Below, in pieces: positions 10,230 to 18,110 of a stretch of DNA of 64,000 nucleotides. The notes under the pieces are model-generated. The model saw nothing but the letters and a program-made list of their open reading frames with translations, ran no database searches and had not been told where the DNA came from. A program made the translations under genes and the position numbers. Position 1 is the stretch's first letter. Every line of letters begins with the position of its first letter. Origin of the DNA: Thalassobacterium sedimentorum (GTDB lineage Bacteria > Verrucomicrobiota > Verrucomicrobiia > Opitutales > Coraliomargaritaceae); NCBI RefSeq assembly GCF_031127905.1, contig NZ_JARXIC010000022.1, positions 1 through 64,000 of the forward strand. The letters run 5' to 3'.

Positions 10230-10727
10230 ATGAGCTCTAAGCTGAAAATTTTCACCGGTGTTGCGATTGCAGCCCTCTTCATCGCGATTTATTTCTACAC
10301 CCAAGTGGATTGGGAGGTGCGTACGATCCGAAAAAACTTCAGCGAACTTGTCGAGTTAGTTGAAAAAGACGGACCTGTTTCCAGTTTTGAGGCGATTGCC
10401 CGCAGTCGCCAGTTGACTGCTGTGTTCACTAAAGATGCCAGGGTTGAGTATCTGGCCGGGCGTTCTTTGCCCCGGGGGAGGGATGAGATGGGGCGTGCCT
10501 TTTTGGCAGTATGGGCTAAGGTGGATACTGTAAAGATATCAGTGTTGCGCCATGATGTTGAGTTGAGTGATAGCGCCCTTGAAGCAAGCTCGCGGGTAAG
10601 TGTGAATTGCACGGTTGTTATCGAGGGCAATGATCGTATGCGCGATGCTGTCGAATATCGAATCTATTGGCAAAAAGTCGGGGGGGATTGGTTGATCGGT
10701 GAGATTGTTGCAGTCAATCGCATGTAA
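10230..10727 (+). CDS. Membrane-anchored protein with an NTF2-like domain, 165 aa
   Basis: Residues 8-26 form one hydrophobic helix (signal anchor), followed by about 135 periplasmic residues. The spacing of strands and the C-terminal pattern (VEYRIYWQKVGGDWLIGEIVAV) resemble NTF2/SnoaL-like cone folds, which often bind small ligands or simply assist other proteins. I do not recognise a specific family. It begins 33 bases after the topoisomerase gene, with a purine-rich GAGGGGGAGAAA stretch upstream that can serve as ribosome binding site, so it may be read through from that gene. Confidence 0.65.
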   Translation: MSSKLKIFTGVAIAALFIAIYFYTQVDWEVRTIRKNFSELVELVEKDGPVSSFEAIARSRQLTAVFTKDARVEYLAGRSLPRGRDEMGRAFLAVWAKVDTVKISVLRHDVELSDSALEASSRVSVNCTVVIEGNDRMRDAVEYRIYWQKVGGDWLIGEIVAVNRM

Positions 10728-10734
10728 TATGCTC

Positions 10735-11880
10735 CTAGAGCCCTGATTCAGATTCGTCAGTGTTGAGTCCCATCGTTTTTGCGCGATTTTTCCAGCGCTT
10801 GCGCGCGAGTGCACGCATGTCGATCACATCATCGGTTTCGTCAATAATTTCCATACCGATCAGTGTTTCAACCAAGTCTTCCAGGGTGACTAATCCTTTA
10901 CTGCCCCCGTATTCGTCGAGTACGATTGCAATGTGGGCGCGTTCGTTTAGGAAAATATCAAAGAGTTCTGTTAGTAGAATAGAATCCTGGACCTTTAAGA
11001 CATCGCGCCGAATTTCGGCGAGAGTCGTCTCGCCTTGACCGCGTGCGTTAGCCATCAATACATCGTCTCGAAGTACGAAACCACTAATGTGGTCTTTATC
11101 TTCTTGATAGATTGGGATACGCGAGAAGGGACGTTCACTTACGGTGCTAAGAGCCTTGGCGAGCGTTTCTGTTTCCGGCATTGATGCGATTACCATGCGT
11201 GGTGTCATGATGTCTTGAGCGGTCAGCGTGTTGAGGCGGAAGAGGTTTTTTAAGATACGGGATTCATTTTTGGGCATGTTGCCAGAGGCTTCGCCAATAC
11301 GTGTCATGGAAATTAATTCATCGCGGCTGAACACATGAGCTTTTTTGCCTCCCGAGACCCATTGAGTCAGATGTTCAGAAAGCCAAACCATTGGGTAGAG
11401 CAGCCAGATTAGCGTTTCTACAAACAGTGCAGTGGGCCTGACGAGTTGTTTCCAGTAAACGGCTCCCAGGGTTTTGGGGACAATCTCTGACAAGAAGAGG
11501 ATCATTAAAGTCATGATCGCCGAGAACAAGCCAAACCAAGCACTGCCGAAGACGATCGTAGCCTTGGCTCCAGACAGAATGGCGCCGACTGTGTGTGCGA
11601 TGGTGTTGAGTGTTAGTATCGCAGCCAAGGAGCGGTCGACGTTCTCGAGTTTTAGTTTTCGCAGACGCTGGGCACGCCGCGGTTGTTGATTGCGTAAGCT
11701 TTCGATGTATGATGGCGTTACGCTCAGCAGGACGGCCTCGGCGATCGAACATAGAAAAGAAAATCCTAAAGCGAGTAGAATTGATCCGATCAATATGATT
11801 ACATCCCACTTGGTCGCTACATTAGATGTATCGGAGGGAGTGATTGTGATGCCTAAGTGGATGAACTCAGTGAGGGGCAT
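10735..11880 (-). CDS. CNNM/CorC-type membrane protein with paired CBS domains, 381 aa
   Basis: An N-terminal DUF21 transmembrane domain (about residues 25-165) contains the CSIAEAVLLS motif and several helices. It is followed by a CBS pair: DIMTPRMVIASMP with FSRIPIYQEDKDHISGFVLRDDVL, then IAIVLDEYGGSKGLVTLEDLVETLIG. Such proteins are linked to Mg2+/Co2+ efflux or homeostasis and are often called hemolysin-like. After the CBS pair the protein ends within about 40 residues, so the CorC_HlyC C-terminal domain found in many relatives is missing. It is convergent with the preceding membrane-anchored protein gene. Confidence 0.88.
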   Translation of the reverse strand: MPLTEFIHLGITITPSDTSNVATKWDVIILIGSILLALGFSFLCSIAEAVLLSVTPSYIESLRNQQPRRAQRLRKLKLENVDRSLAAILTLNTIAHTVGAILSGAKATIVFGSAWFGLFSAIMTLMILFLSEIVPKTLGAVYWKQLVRPTALFVETLIWLLYPMVWLSEHLTQWVSGGKKAHVFSRDELISMTRIGEASGNMPKNESRILKNLFRLNTLTAQDIMTPRMVIASMPETETLAKALSTVSERPFSRIPIYQEDKDHISGFVLRDDVLMANARGQGETTLAEIRRDVLKVQDSILLTELFDIFLNERAHIAIVLDEYGGSKGLVTLEDLVETLIGMEIIDETDDVIDMRALARKRWKNRAKTMGLNTDESESGL

Positions 11881-11969
11881 TTTAGAATGCGAGGCGATAT
11901 TGACTCAATTGGCAAGTGTTGAAGTCAATTAATCGAGTATTTTAATTTACAGACTCAGTGTGCAACATC

Positions 11970-14027
11970 TCAGGCGGGTGGCTCCACCCATTTTCCATGC
12001 TCCTTGATCAAATCAATTAAGCGATCCAAGGCATCGGCAGCGGGGACATTATACTGTACACATTCCTTACTGACGTAGAGGTTGATTTTACCAGGAGCGC
12101 CGCCGACGTAGCCAAAGTCTGCATCGGCCATTTCTCCGGGGCCGTTGACGATACAACCCATGATGGCAATCGTTACGCCTTTTAAGTGATCTGTTCGAGA
12201 GCGGATTTTTTGAGTCACACTCTGTAAATCGAAAAGAGTACGGCCACAGCTCGGGCAGGCTACAAATTCAGTTTTGCTGATGCGAGCGCGGGCACCTTGT
12301 AATATGTTATAAGCCAGTGTTGTGCCTTTTTCGAGTAGGGGTTCCGTCTCGATGCTGATGAGGTCGCCGATGCCGTCGCAGAGTAGAGCTCCACTGAGAA
12401 TACTGCTCTCTAACAAGCGATCTGAGAAGTAGTCATTTGCTGCAAGTGTGTTAAAGAGCGTGTTGCGAATCCAAATGGGAGCATCAGGCACACATCCTTC
12501 CGCTGCCTCGACAAGTGCGCGGTAGTTGCCGAGTGGATGCAGACCTGTGGTGGGAGCGCTGCTGGTGAGTATCAGAGCTTCACTGCCCATTGGTTTGAGT
12601 TGGGCGGCAATTTCTTCACGCAGTGCTTCGGCCGACGTATCGAGTGCGCATATCAAACCTTGCTCACGGCAGAACTGGAGCAGGTTGGCAGCATAGAAGG
12701 CATCTTCACGACTTATCTTTTGCAGTAGGATGGTTGCTGACAGCCCTTGGGGCCATTGAAAGTCCTGTAAGTGCTCGATATCGATTGTGTCTGAAAGCTC
12801 AAGCACGAAAGCTTGCACGACGCTGTGGACTGCTTCGTGTAAGGCTGCGAAATGTCGGAGATCCTCGGGCGCCTCTATCCCCACTTGCAGGCATTCGAGT
12901 TTGCTGTCCTTGAGAGTGGTCTGCGTGTGGCAAACGTCTTGCACGATTTTGCTAACTTCGCGGATCGCATGCTGTGTTTTGACTATTACGGCAGGCACTG
13001 ACTCGCCACCCAAGCTGCATTTTTCACTGAGTGTCAGCGGGCGTGTGCTGCGTTTATGAAAGTCGAAAGGATCGATACGATCTTTAGTTAATTCAGGCAG
13101 TGCGTAGTTACTTTGCTGTTCCCACAGAGCCATCGCTTTGTTCGCCAAATCCCGTGCCACTGGCACTTCATAGATTGGGTCTTCAGTGAGTGATACCCGT
13201 ATGGTGTCGCCAAGGCCGTCATTTAGCAGTGTGCCGATGCCGATTGCGCTTTTGACTCGTGCATCTTCGCCATCCCCCGCCTCTGTCACACCTAAGTGAA
13301 GTGGGTAGTTCATTCCTTCCTGATTCATGCGGGCCACCGCGAGGCGATAAGCTTCGATCATCACCTTAGGATTGCTTGCCTTCATCGATAGGCAGATGTC
13401 GTAGTAGTTATGGCTTTCGGCGATACGAATAAACTCGAGGGCGCTTTCCACCATACCAAGAGGCGAGTCGCCGTAGCGATTCATTAGACGATCCGACAGA
13501 GAGCCATGATTGGTGCCGATGCGCATGGCGCGGCCGAGTTCTTTGCATCGCAGCACGATGGGGCTAAAAGAGTCGTGTAGACGTTCCAGTTCTTCCTGGT
13601 AATCGGCGTCCGTGTATTCGAGCACGGCGAATTTCTTTTTATCGGCATAGTTGCCTGGGTTGATGCGCACTTTTTCAACATGCTTGGCAGCTTCCATCGC
13701 AGCTGCTGGTAAAAAGTGAATGTCGGCAACCAAGGGTACGTTGCATTTGGCAGCCCGCAGTTTCTTGGATATTTCTCCTAATGCTGCGGCTGCCTGCTTG
13801 TTGGGGGCGGTGATGCGGACGATCTCGCAACCAGCCTCTGCCAATGCCAGTGTCTGCGCAACGGTGGCATCCACATCTTGGGTGTGGGTCGTTGTCATCG
13901 ATTGCACTCGAATTGGCTGGTTACCGCCGATTTGAATGCCGCCAACATTGATTACACGTGAGACGCGACGCTTGGCCTGATAGCGGGAGTCGCAATAAAG
14001 AAGTTTGGATGTGTCGAGTGTGCTCAT
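11970..14027 (-). CDS. ispG: 4-hydroxy-3-methylbut-2-enyl diphosphate synthase, long form, 685 aa
   Basis: The 4Fe-4S enzyme of the MEP isoprenoid pathway, which converts 2-C-methyl-erythritol 2,4-cyclodiphosphate to HMBPP using ferredoxin or flavodoxin electrons. The N-terminal TIM-barrel begins with IGGNQPIRVQSMTTT. The C-terminal iron-sulfur domain has cysteines at about 591, 594 and 625 (ACPSCGRT and MGCIVNGPGE) with E632 beside the last. The protein is roughly 300 residues longer than the E. coli enzyme. The extra central domain matches the three-domain form known in plants, Chlamydiae and Bacteroidetes. Start and length fit that form. Confidence 0.96.
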   Translation of the reverse strand: MSTLDTSKLLYCDSRYQAKRRVSRVINVGGIQIGGNQPIRVQSMTTTHTQDVDATVAQTLALAEAGCEIVRITAPNKQAAAALGEISKKLRAAKCNVPLVADIHFLPAAAMEAAKHVEKVRINPGNYADKKKFAVLEYTDADYQEELERLHDSFSPIVLRCKELGRAMRIGTNHGSLSDRLMNRYGDSPLGMVESALEFIRIAESHNYYDICLSMKASNPKVMIEAYRLAVARMNQEGMNYPLHLGVTEAGDGEDARVKSAIGIGTLLNDGLGDTIRVSLTEDPIYEVPVARDLANKAMALWEQQSNYALPELTKDRIDPFDFHKRSTRPLTLSEKCSLGGESVPAVIVKTQHAIREVSKIVQDVCHTQTTLKDSKLECLQVGIEAPEDLRHFAALHEAVHSVVQAFVLELSDTIDIEHLQDFQWPQGLSATILLQKISREDAFYAANLLQFCREQGLICALDTSAEALREEIAAQLKPMGSEALILTSSAPTTGLHPLGNYRALVEAAEGCVPDAPIWIRNTLFNTLAANDYFSDRLLESSILSGALLCDGIGDLISIETEPLLEKGTTLAYNILQGARARISKTEFVACPSCGRTLFDLQSVTQKIRSRTDHLKGVTIAIMGCIVNGPGEMADADFGYVGGAPGKINLYVSKECVQYNVPAADALDRLIDLIKEHGKWVEPPA

Positions 14028-14116
14028 TGGCGAAAATGGGAGAGGAGGACTGTGAGTATATTAGCGTATCGGGCTATCGAATCATTCTATACTTTAGAGT
14101 CACAAGCTAGGCTCTA

Positions 14117-14734
14117 TTATGCGAGTGATCCTGTGGCCCAGAAGAGTGTGACTTGTAGGCAGCCGATGATAAATCCCAGCACCGCGCCTAGGCGCTCAAT
14201 CGTCTTGAACTCTCTTTTTGCGACTTGGTTGACTATACTTTCCAGGCGATCGAGATCAAAGGCTGCGATATTGTCTTCAATCATTTGCTTGAGATTTACC
14301 GAAGCTTCAAATTGTGTGGCGACTTTTTCCATGAGAGGGCCTGCTTCTTCTTTCATCGAGGCTGCGGCAATGACTTCAAATTTGGCTAGTGTGCTATCAT
14401 TGATAAAGCTACCTAGCAGTGGAATTGCTCTAAGTTGAGGGCCGATGCGGTCCCAGACTACTTTATGGGCAGCTTCTTCCAGGTAAGGCCCTAACTCAAT
14501 TTTTCGGATTTCGTGCAAAATCATGTGCTGCTGTAGGATTTCACGCTCAATGATTTCAGCGGATTCTATTGCTAATTGCTGCTGGCGACGTGGAATTAAG
14601 CCCTGCCACTTCCAAAAAAAGACACGCATGGGCACCCGCGGGTGAAAGAGCATCTGGATCGCGACCCAGTTGGTTAGCCAGCCGATGCCAGCCGTAATGA
14701 ATGGTGTGAGTATGAGTAAAATCGTTGTATTCAT
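14117..14734 (-). CDS. DUF445 family membrane protein, 205 aa
   Basis: The N-terminal helix (about residues 5-25) contains the family's hallmark GWLTNWVAIQMLFHPR. The next segment is WQGLIPRRQQQLA, followed by a long amphipathic helical region and a C-terminal hydrophobic helix (LGAVLGFIIGCLQVTLFW). This is the short YheB-like version of DUF445. The role is unknown; relatives are inner-membrane proteins. It sits between ispG and the tRNA-Gln pair, transcribed away from the tRNAs. Confidence 0.85.
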   Translation of the reverse strand: MNTTILLILTPFITAGIGWLTNWVAIQMLFHPRVPMRVFFWKWQGLIPRRQQQLAIESAEIIEREILQQHMILHEIRKIELGPYLEEAAHKVVWDRIGPQLRAIPLLGSFINDSTLAKFEVIAAASMKEEAGPLMEKVATQFEASVNLKQMIEDNIAAFDLDRLESIVNQVAKREFKTIERLGAVLGFIIGCLQVTLFWATGSLA

Positions 14735-14859
14735 GATAAATCAGGCACTTGCCGCCTAGTTTTAAGTGGTGGATAGATTCTGGCTTTGTATTTAATAGGT
14801 CAACATCAAGTCCCATTTTTAGCCCTCAGAAACTGCTTTAAAAAAAATGAATAGAGGGC

Positions 14860-14887
14860 TTGACGAGTGCAGGATGATTTCTACTCT
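14860..14887 (+). promoter_or_regulatory. Candidate sigma-70-type promoter for tRNA-Gln
   Basis: TTGACG at 14860-14865 and TACTCT at 14882-14887 are separated by 16 bases, and transcription would begin within about 10 bases of the tRNA. The -35 box is nearly consensus, while the -10 box matches only at its key ends. The second tRNA-Gln copy has only a lone TATATT (15051-15056) upstream and may depend on read-through. Confidence 0.5.
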
Positions 14888-14900
14888 CCCGGTCTTCATT

Positions 14901-14974
14901 AGGCTCATGGTGTAATGGTAGCACAACGGTTTTTGGTACCGTTTGTCGGGGTTCAAATCCCTGTGAGCCTGCCA
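14901..14974 (+). tRNA. tRNA-Gln (anticodon TTG), copy 1
   Basis: A complete cloverleaf with acceptor stem AGGCTCA/TGAGCCT and anticodon stem ACGGT/ACCGT. The loop TTTTGGT gives anticodon TTG, the T-arm is CGGGG/CCCTG around TTCAAAT, and the CCA end is encoded. It is identical in all 74 bases to the second copy 163 bases downstream. Confidence 0.95.
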
Positions 14975-14981
14975 CTTTATT

Positions 14982-15010
14982 ACGCTCCGTTTCGCGGAGC
15001 GCTTTTTTTT
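14982..15010 (+). terminator. Terminator after tRNA-Gln copy 1
   Basis: A GC-rich hairpin, CGCTCCG / CGGAGCG with a short TTTCG-type loop, is followed by eight T residues immediately downstream of the tRNA. Confidence 0.85.
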
Positions 15011-15063
15011 GATTTGCGCTACTTGTTCACAGGTATTGTTCTTCACTTAGTATATTTTTCATT

Positions 15064-15137
15064 AGGCTCATGGTGTAATGGTAGCACAACGGTTTTTGGT
15101 ACCGTTTGTCGGGGTTCAAATCCCTGTGAGCCTGCCA
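15064..15137 (+). tRNA. tRNA-Gln (anticodon TTG), copy 2
   Basis: Identical to copy 1 across the whole gene, including the encoded CCA, and sharing the TTCATT just before it. The sequence between copies is not conserved apart from the terminator stem, which points to an old tandem duplication whose spacers have diverged while the tRNA sequence was kept. Confidence 0.95.
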
Positions 15138-15143
15138 TTTTTT

Positions 15144-15173
15144 AAGCGCTCCGAATTTCGGAGCGCTTTTTTT
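15144..15173 (+). terminator. Terminator after tRNA-Gln copy 2
   Basis: The hairpin AAGCGCTCCG / CGGAGCGCTT has an AATTT loop and a T run after it. It shares the core CGCTCCG/CGGAGCG with the terminator after copy 1, so the duplication unit included the terminator. Confidence 0.85.
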
Positions 15174-15289
15174 GATTCCGGGTTCAGTGTTGAGATCGTG
15201 GTTCTTTTTTTCTAAAACGCTTGGCGAATCTCACATAGGCCCTTTAATCCGCTGCTTCACTTTCTATTTTCTAATCAACTCGTCATATT

Positions 15290-16840
15290 ATGCAAAAAAA
15301 CGCACTCCTCTCCGTCAGCGATAAATCAGGCCTTGTGCCCTTCGCTAAAGCTCTGGTTGAGCAACACGGCTACCGCCTGCTTTCCACTGGTGGCACCGCA
15401 AAGTTGCTTGAGCAAGAGGGCATCCCTGTCACCGAGGTCAGTGACTACACTGGCTTCCCGGAAATGATGGAAGGGCGTGTCAAGACACTGCACCCTAAGA
15501 TCCACGGTGGACTATTGGCGCGCCGCGACAAAGAGGACCACATGGCCGCAGCTGCAGAGCACGGCATTGAAATGATCGATCTCGTAGTGGTGAATCTTTA
15601 CCCCTTCGAAGAGACTGTTGCCAAGCCCGACGTCACTTTCGAGCTCGCAATCGAGAACATCGATATCGGTGGTCCCTCCATGCTGCGTTCCGCGGCTAAG
15701 AACCACGCCTCCGTCTCTGTGGTGGTCGATGCCGCTGATTACGATCGCGTGCTCGCAGCTATGGGCGACGAAGCCGCGCTGCTCAAACTACGCCGCGAGC
15801 TAGCGCTCAAGGTCTTCCAACGCACATCGTCTTACGATGGTGCCATTGCCGCCTATCTCGAAGCGCAGGTCGCGGAAGCCCCCGATCTCGGTGAAATTTC
15901 CGGCATCCCTGCCAAGTTGGATTTGCAACTACCACAGGTGCAAAGCCTACGCTACGGTGAAAACCCACACCAAAAGGCTGCACTTTACGGCAACTTCTTT
16001 GATTGCTTTGAGCAGCTACAAGGCAAGGAGCTCAGCTTTAACAATATCATCGATATCACCGCCGCCACATACCTGATCGGCGAATTCCAAAAGCCTACCG
16101 TTGCCATCCTCAAGCACACGAATCCATGTGGTGTCGCTTCGGCCGAAACACTTGTGGAAGCCTGGGAGCAAGCCTTTGTGACCGACCAACAAGCTCCTTT
16201 CGGTGGCATCATCGTAGTTAATCAGACCATGGATGCCGACCTCGCTGCGATCATTAGTAAGATCTTCTGTGAAGTCATCATCGCGCCTGACTTTACGCCA
16301 GCCGCACGCGAAATCTTTGCTAAGAAGAAGAATCTGCGCCTGATGACTGTAAAGGGCAGCCTGCCGGCAGATTCCCTGCAAGAGATGCGCTCGGTGGTCG
16401 GTGGTGTTCTGATGCAAGACCGCGACACCATGCCCGATCGTCCCAGCGACTGGAAGATCGTTTCCAAACGTCAGCCTAGCGACGAAGAGATGCGAGCCAT
16501 GATCTTCGGTTGGAACGTCGTCAAGCACGTCAAGTCCAACGCCATCGTTTACGCAGGTTGCGAACGCACCCTAGGCGTCGGCGCGGGGCAAATGTCGCGT
16601 GTCGATAGCTCTAAGATCGCCGTTTGGAAAGCGGGCGAAGCCGGGCTACCACTTGAAGGTTCCATCGTGGCCTCCGACGCCTTCTTCCCCTTTGCCGACG
16701 GCCTAATCGCCGCAGCCGAAGCCGGTGCCGTGGCTGCGATTCAGCCCGGTGGCTCCGTGCGCGACGACGAAGTGATTGCTGCCGCTGACGAGCGTAATAT
16801 GGTGATGGTCTTCACCGGCAAGCGTCACTTTAAGCATTAA
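15290..16840 (+). CDS. purH: Bifunctional AICAR transformylase/IMP cyclohydrolase, 516 aa
   Basis: Carries out the last two steps of purine synthesis: formylation of AICAR with 10-formyl-THF, then ring closure to IMP. The N-terminal cyclohydrolase domain opens with [27 protein letters not shown] and [16 protein letters not shown]. The C-terminal transformylase domain has [26 protein letters not shown] and the closing [19 protein letters not shown]. Length is standard. Its codon use is richer in C-ending codons than that of the adjacent genes, which suggests high expression. It is preceded by about 115 bases of leader with no riboswitch that I can recognise. Confidence 0.98.
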   Translation: MQKNALLSVSDKSGLVPFAKALVEQHGYRLLSTGGTAKLLEQEGIPVTEVSDYTGFPEMMEGRVKTLHPKIHGGLLARRDKEDHMAAAAEHGIEMIDLVVVNLYPFEETVAKPDVTFELAIENIDIGGPSMLRSAAKNHASVSVVVDAADYDRVLAAMGDEAALLKLRRELALKVFQRTSSYDGAIAAYLEAQVAEAPDLGEISGIPAKLDLQLPQVQSLRYGENPHQKAALYGNFFDCFEQLQGKELSFNNIIDITAATYLIGEFQKPTVAILKHTNPCGVASAETLVEAWEQAFVTDQQAPFGGIIVVNQTMDADLAAIISKIFCEVIIAPDFTPAAREIFAKKKNLRLMTVKGSLPADSLQEMRSVVGGVLMQDRDTMPDRPSDWKIVSKRQPSDEEMRAMIFGWNVVKHVKSNAIVYAGCERTLGVGAGQMSRVDSSKIAVWKAGEAGLPLEGSIVASDAFFPFADGLIAAAEAGAVAAIQPGGSVRDDEVIAAADERNMVMVFTGKRHFKH

Positions 16841-16885
16841 TCATATTGCAGCCGCGTTTTGGCAGGCTTCGACTAGAAGTTTTCG

Positions 16886-16915
16886 AACGACCGAGTGGTG
16901 ACGCTCGGTCGTTTT
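16886..16915 (+). terminator. Terminator after purH
   Basis: The strong stem ACGACCGAG / CTCGGTCGT has an eight-base loop and is followed by TTTT, about 45 bases past the purH stop codon. Confidence 0.8.
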
Positions 16916-17255
16916 GCGTACAATGTGGAGGACGCGTGATGAGAGTCAGCTCAACTTTTTTACGAATTGATAATAGTTCATGATGTTACTGTACGCATGT
17001 TGATGGCTATCGTATTTAATGTGATCAAATATCTTGCAGTTCGGATTGTTTTGCTTATTCTGTTACGTTTTTAATTAAGTAATTCTAATGCTTTATTTTT
17101 ACAATCACATAGGTAGATCGCTCACATGATTACACAGCGAAAAGTGGCTCACGGCTAGTCCGTGTTGTTTGCAACCACAATTGCTGATTCGCATGTGTTT
17201 ATACATTAGCATTCTACCTACCAACGTGATAATCTGAAGTAATCGCGAAGTAGCC
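16916..17255. other. AT-rich intergenic stretch, no gene seen
   Basis: About 340 bases between the purH terminator and the next gene. It is AT-rich and has only a weak short hairpin (CACGG/CCGTG near 17150). No open frame, tRNA or clear riboswitch is visible. It presumably carries the promoter of the methyltransferase gene. Confidence 0.5.
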
Positions 17256-17885
17256 ATGGACCCCAAAACAATTGAAGCCTACGATACACATGCCGCCGTA
17301 TTTGCAGCGCGTTATCGATCAGGAGAACGCGTGCCCGTCGAGCGCCTTAAATTAGCCTTCGGTCATCGATGGCAGATTCTGGACATTGGAGTCGGCAGTG
17401 GAGTCGACATGTCGCGGTTTTTGGATGCAGGGTATGACGTACGCGGTGTGGAGCCTTCGCTGATGTTAATGCAGACGGCGCTTAAGCACTTTCCTCGTTT
17501 GCAGGGGCGGATTTGGCAGGGATCCTTACCTATGGCTGATACAGAACTGTTTGAGAGTTGGCAGTCACATTATATGGGCATCTTTTGTAGTGCCGTTTTG
17601 ATGCATATTGCCTATGATCAGCAGCCCTTGGCCTTAGAGCAAATGTATGCAATGTTGAAACCTGAGGGACGACTTCTGCTGACGGTTTCTTCTGGTCGTA
17701 CCGGTTTGAATGCGCAAGGGCGCGACGAATATAATCGTTTTTACGCGGAACTCTCAGAAGACCGCGTGTTAGAACTCGCTCAGCATGCAGGTTTTATTCA
17801 GCAACAAACGTGGCATGACGCCGATAAGTGGCATCGTGAAGGATTGGTTTGGGCCAGTTATCTATTTGAGAAACCAAAAGCCTAG
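17256..17885 (+). CDS. Class I SAM-dependent methyltransferase, 209 aa
   Basis: The SAM-binding motif I is WQILDIGVGSGVDMSRFLDAG, written here in part as LDIGVGSGVD (about residues 43-52), with an acidic residue ending strand 2 (GVEPS). A later strand reads IFCSAVLMHI, and LKPEGRLLLTVSSGR marks the post-strand-5 region. This is the Methyltransf_11/25 type that acts on small molecules. No substrate can be inferred. It stands alone between purH and the giant secreted-protein genes. Confidence 0.85.
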   Translation: MDPKTIEAYDTHAAVFAARYRSGERVPVERLKLAFGHRWQILDIGVGSGVDMSRFLDAGYDVRGVEPSLMLMQTALKHFPRLQGRIWQGSLPMADTELFESWQSHYMGIFCSAVLMHIAYDQQPLALEQMYAMLKPEGRLLLTVSSGRTGLNAQGRDEYNRFYAELSEDRVLELAQHAGFIQQQTWHDADKWHREGLVWASYLFEKPKA

Positions 17886-18034
17886 GGGGAGCATAGGGGA
17901 GCGAAGGGGAGACTTATGCTCACTATCACTAGGAAAACAGGTGGATCGTTTTTGTAATATTCTAGCTAAACGTTAGTTTTGAACGCTCTTTGAACTGGAC
18001 TCGTATGAGGTGTTTCGGCTAGGTGGGGTGAATA

Positions 18035-18061
18035 AGTTTTATTTATTAAATAAATAAGACT
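18035..18061. promoter_or_regulatory. AT-rich near-perfect palindrome upstream of the giant-protein genes
   Basis: AGTTTTATTTATT is followed by AAATAAATAAGACT, so the two halves are reverse complements with one mismatch. It lies 50 bases before the start of the first giant gene and could be a regulator site or part of the promoter region. It is not followed by a GC stem, so it is not a typical terminator. Confidence 0.4.
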
Positions 18062-18110
18062 CCTTACTTTTAGACCAGCTAGGCCGTCTCGGCGTTCCTA
18101 GTTCTTTGCT

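Noticed and set aside
14821-14860. Inverted repeat AGCCCTC / GAGGGCT before the first tRNA-Gln
   Set aside because: Seven base pairs with a 26-base loop and no T run; it is too weak to call a terminator or operator and partly overlaps the promoter candidate.
16016-16528. Open frame of 170 codons antisense to purH
   Set aside because: Shadow caused by the codon pattern of purH; no family resemblance.
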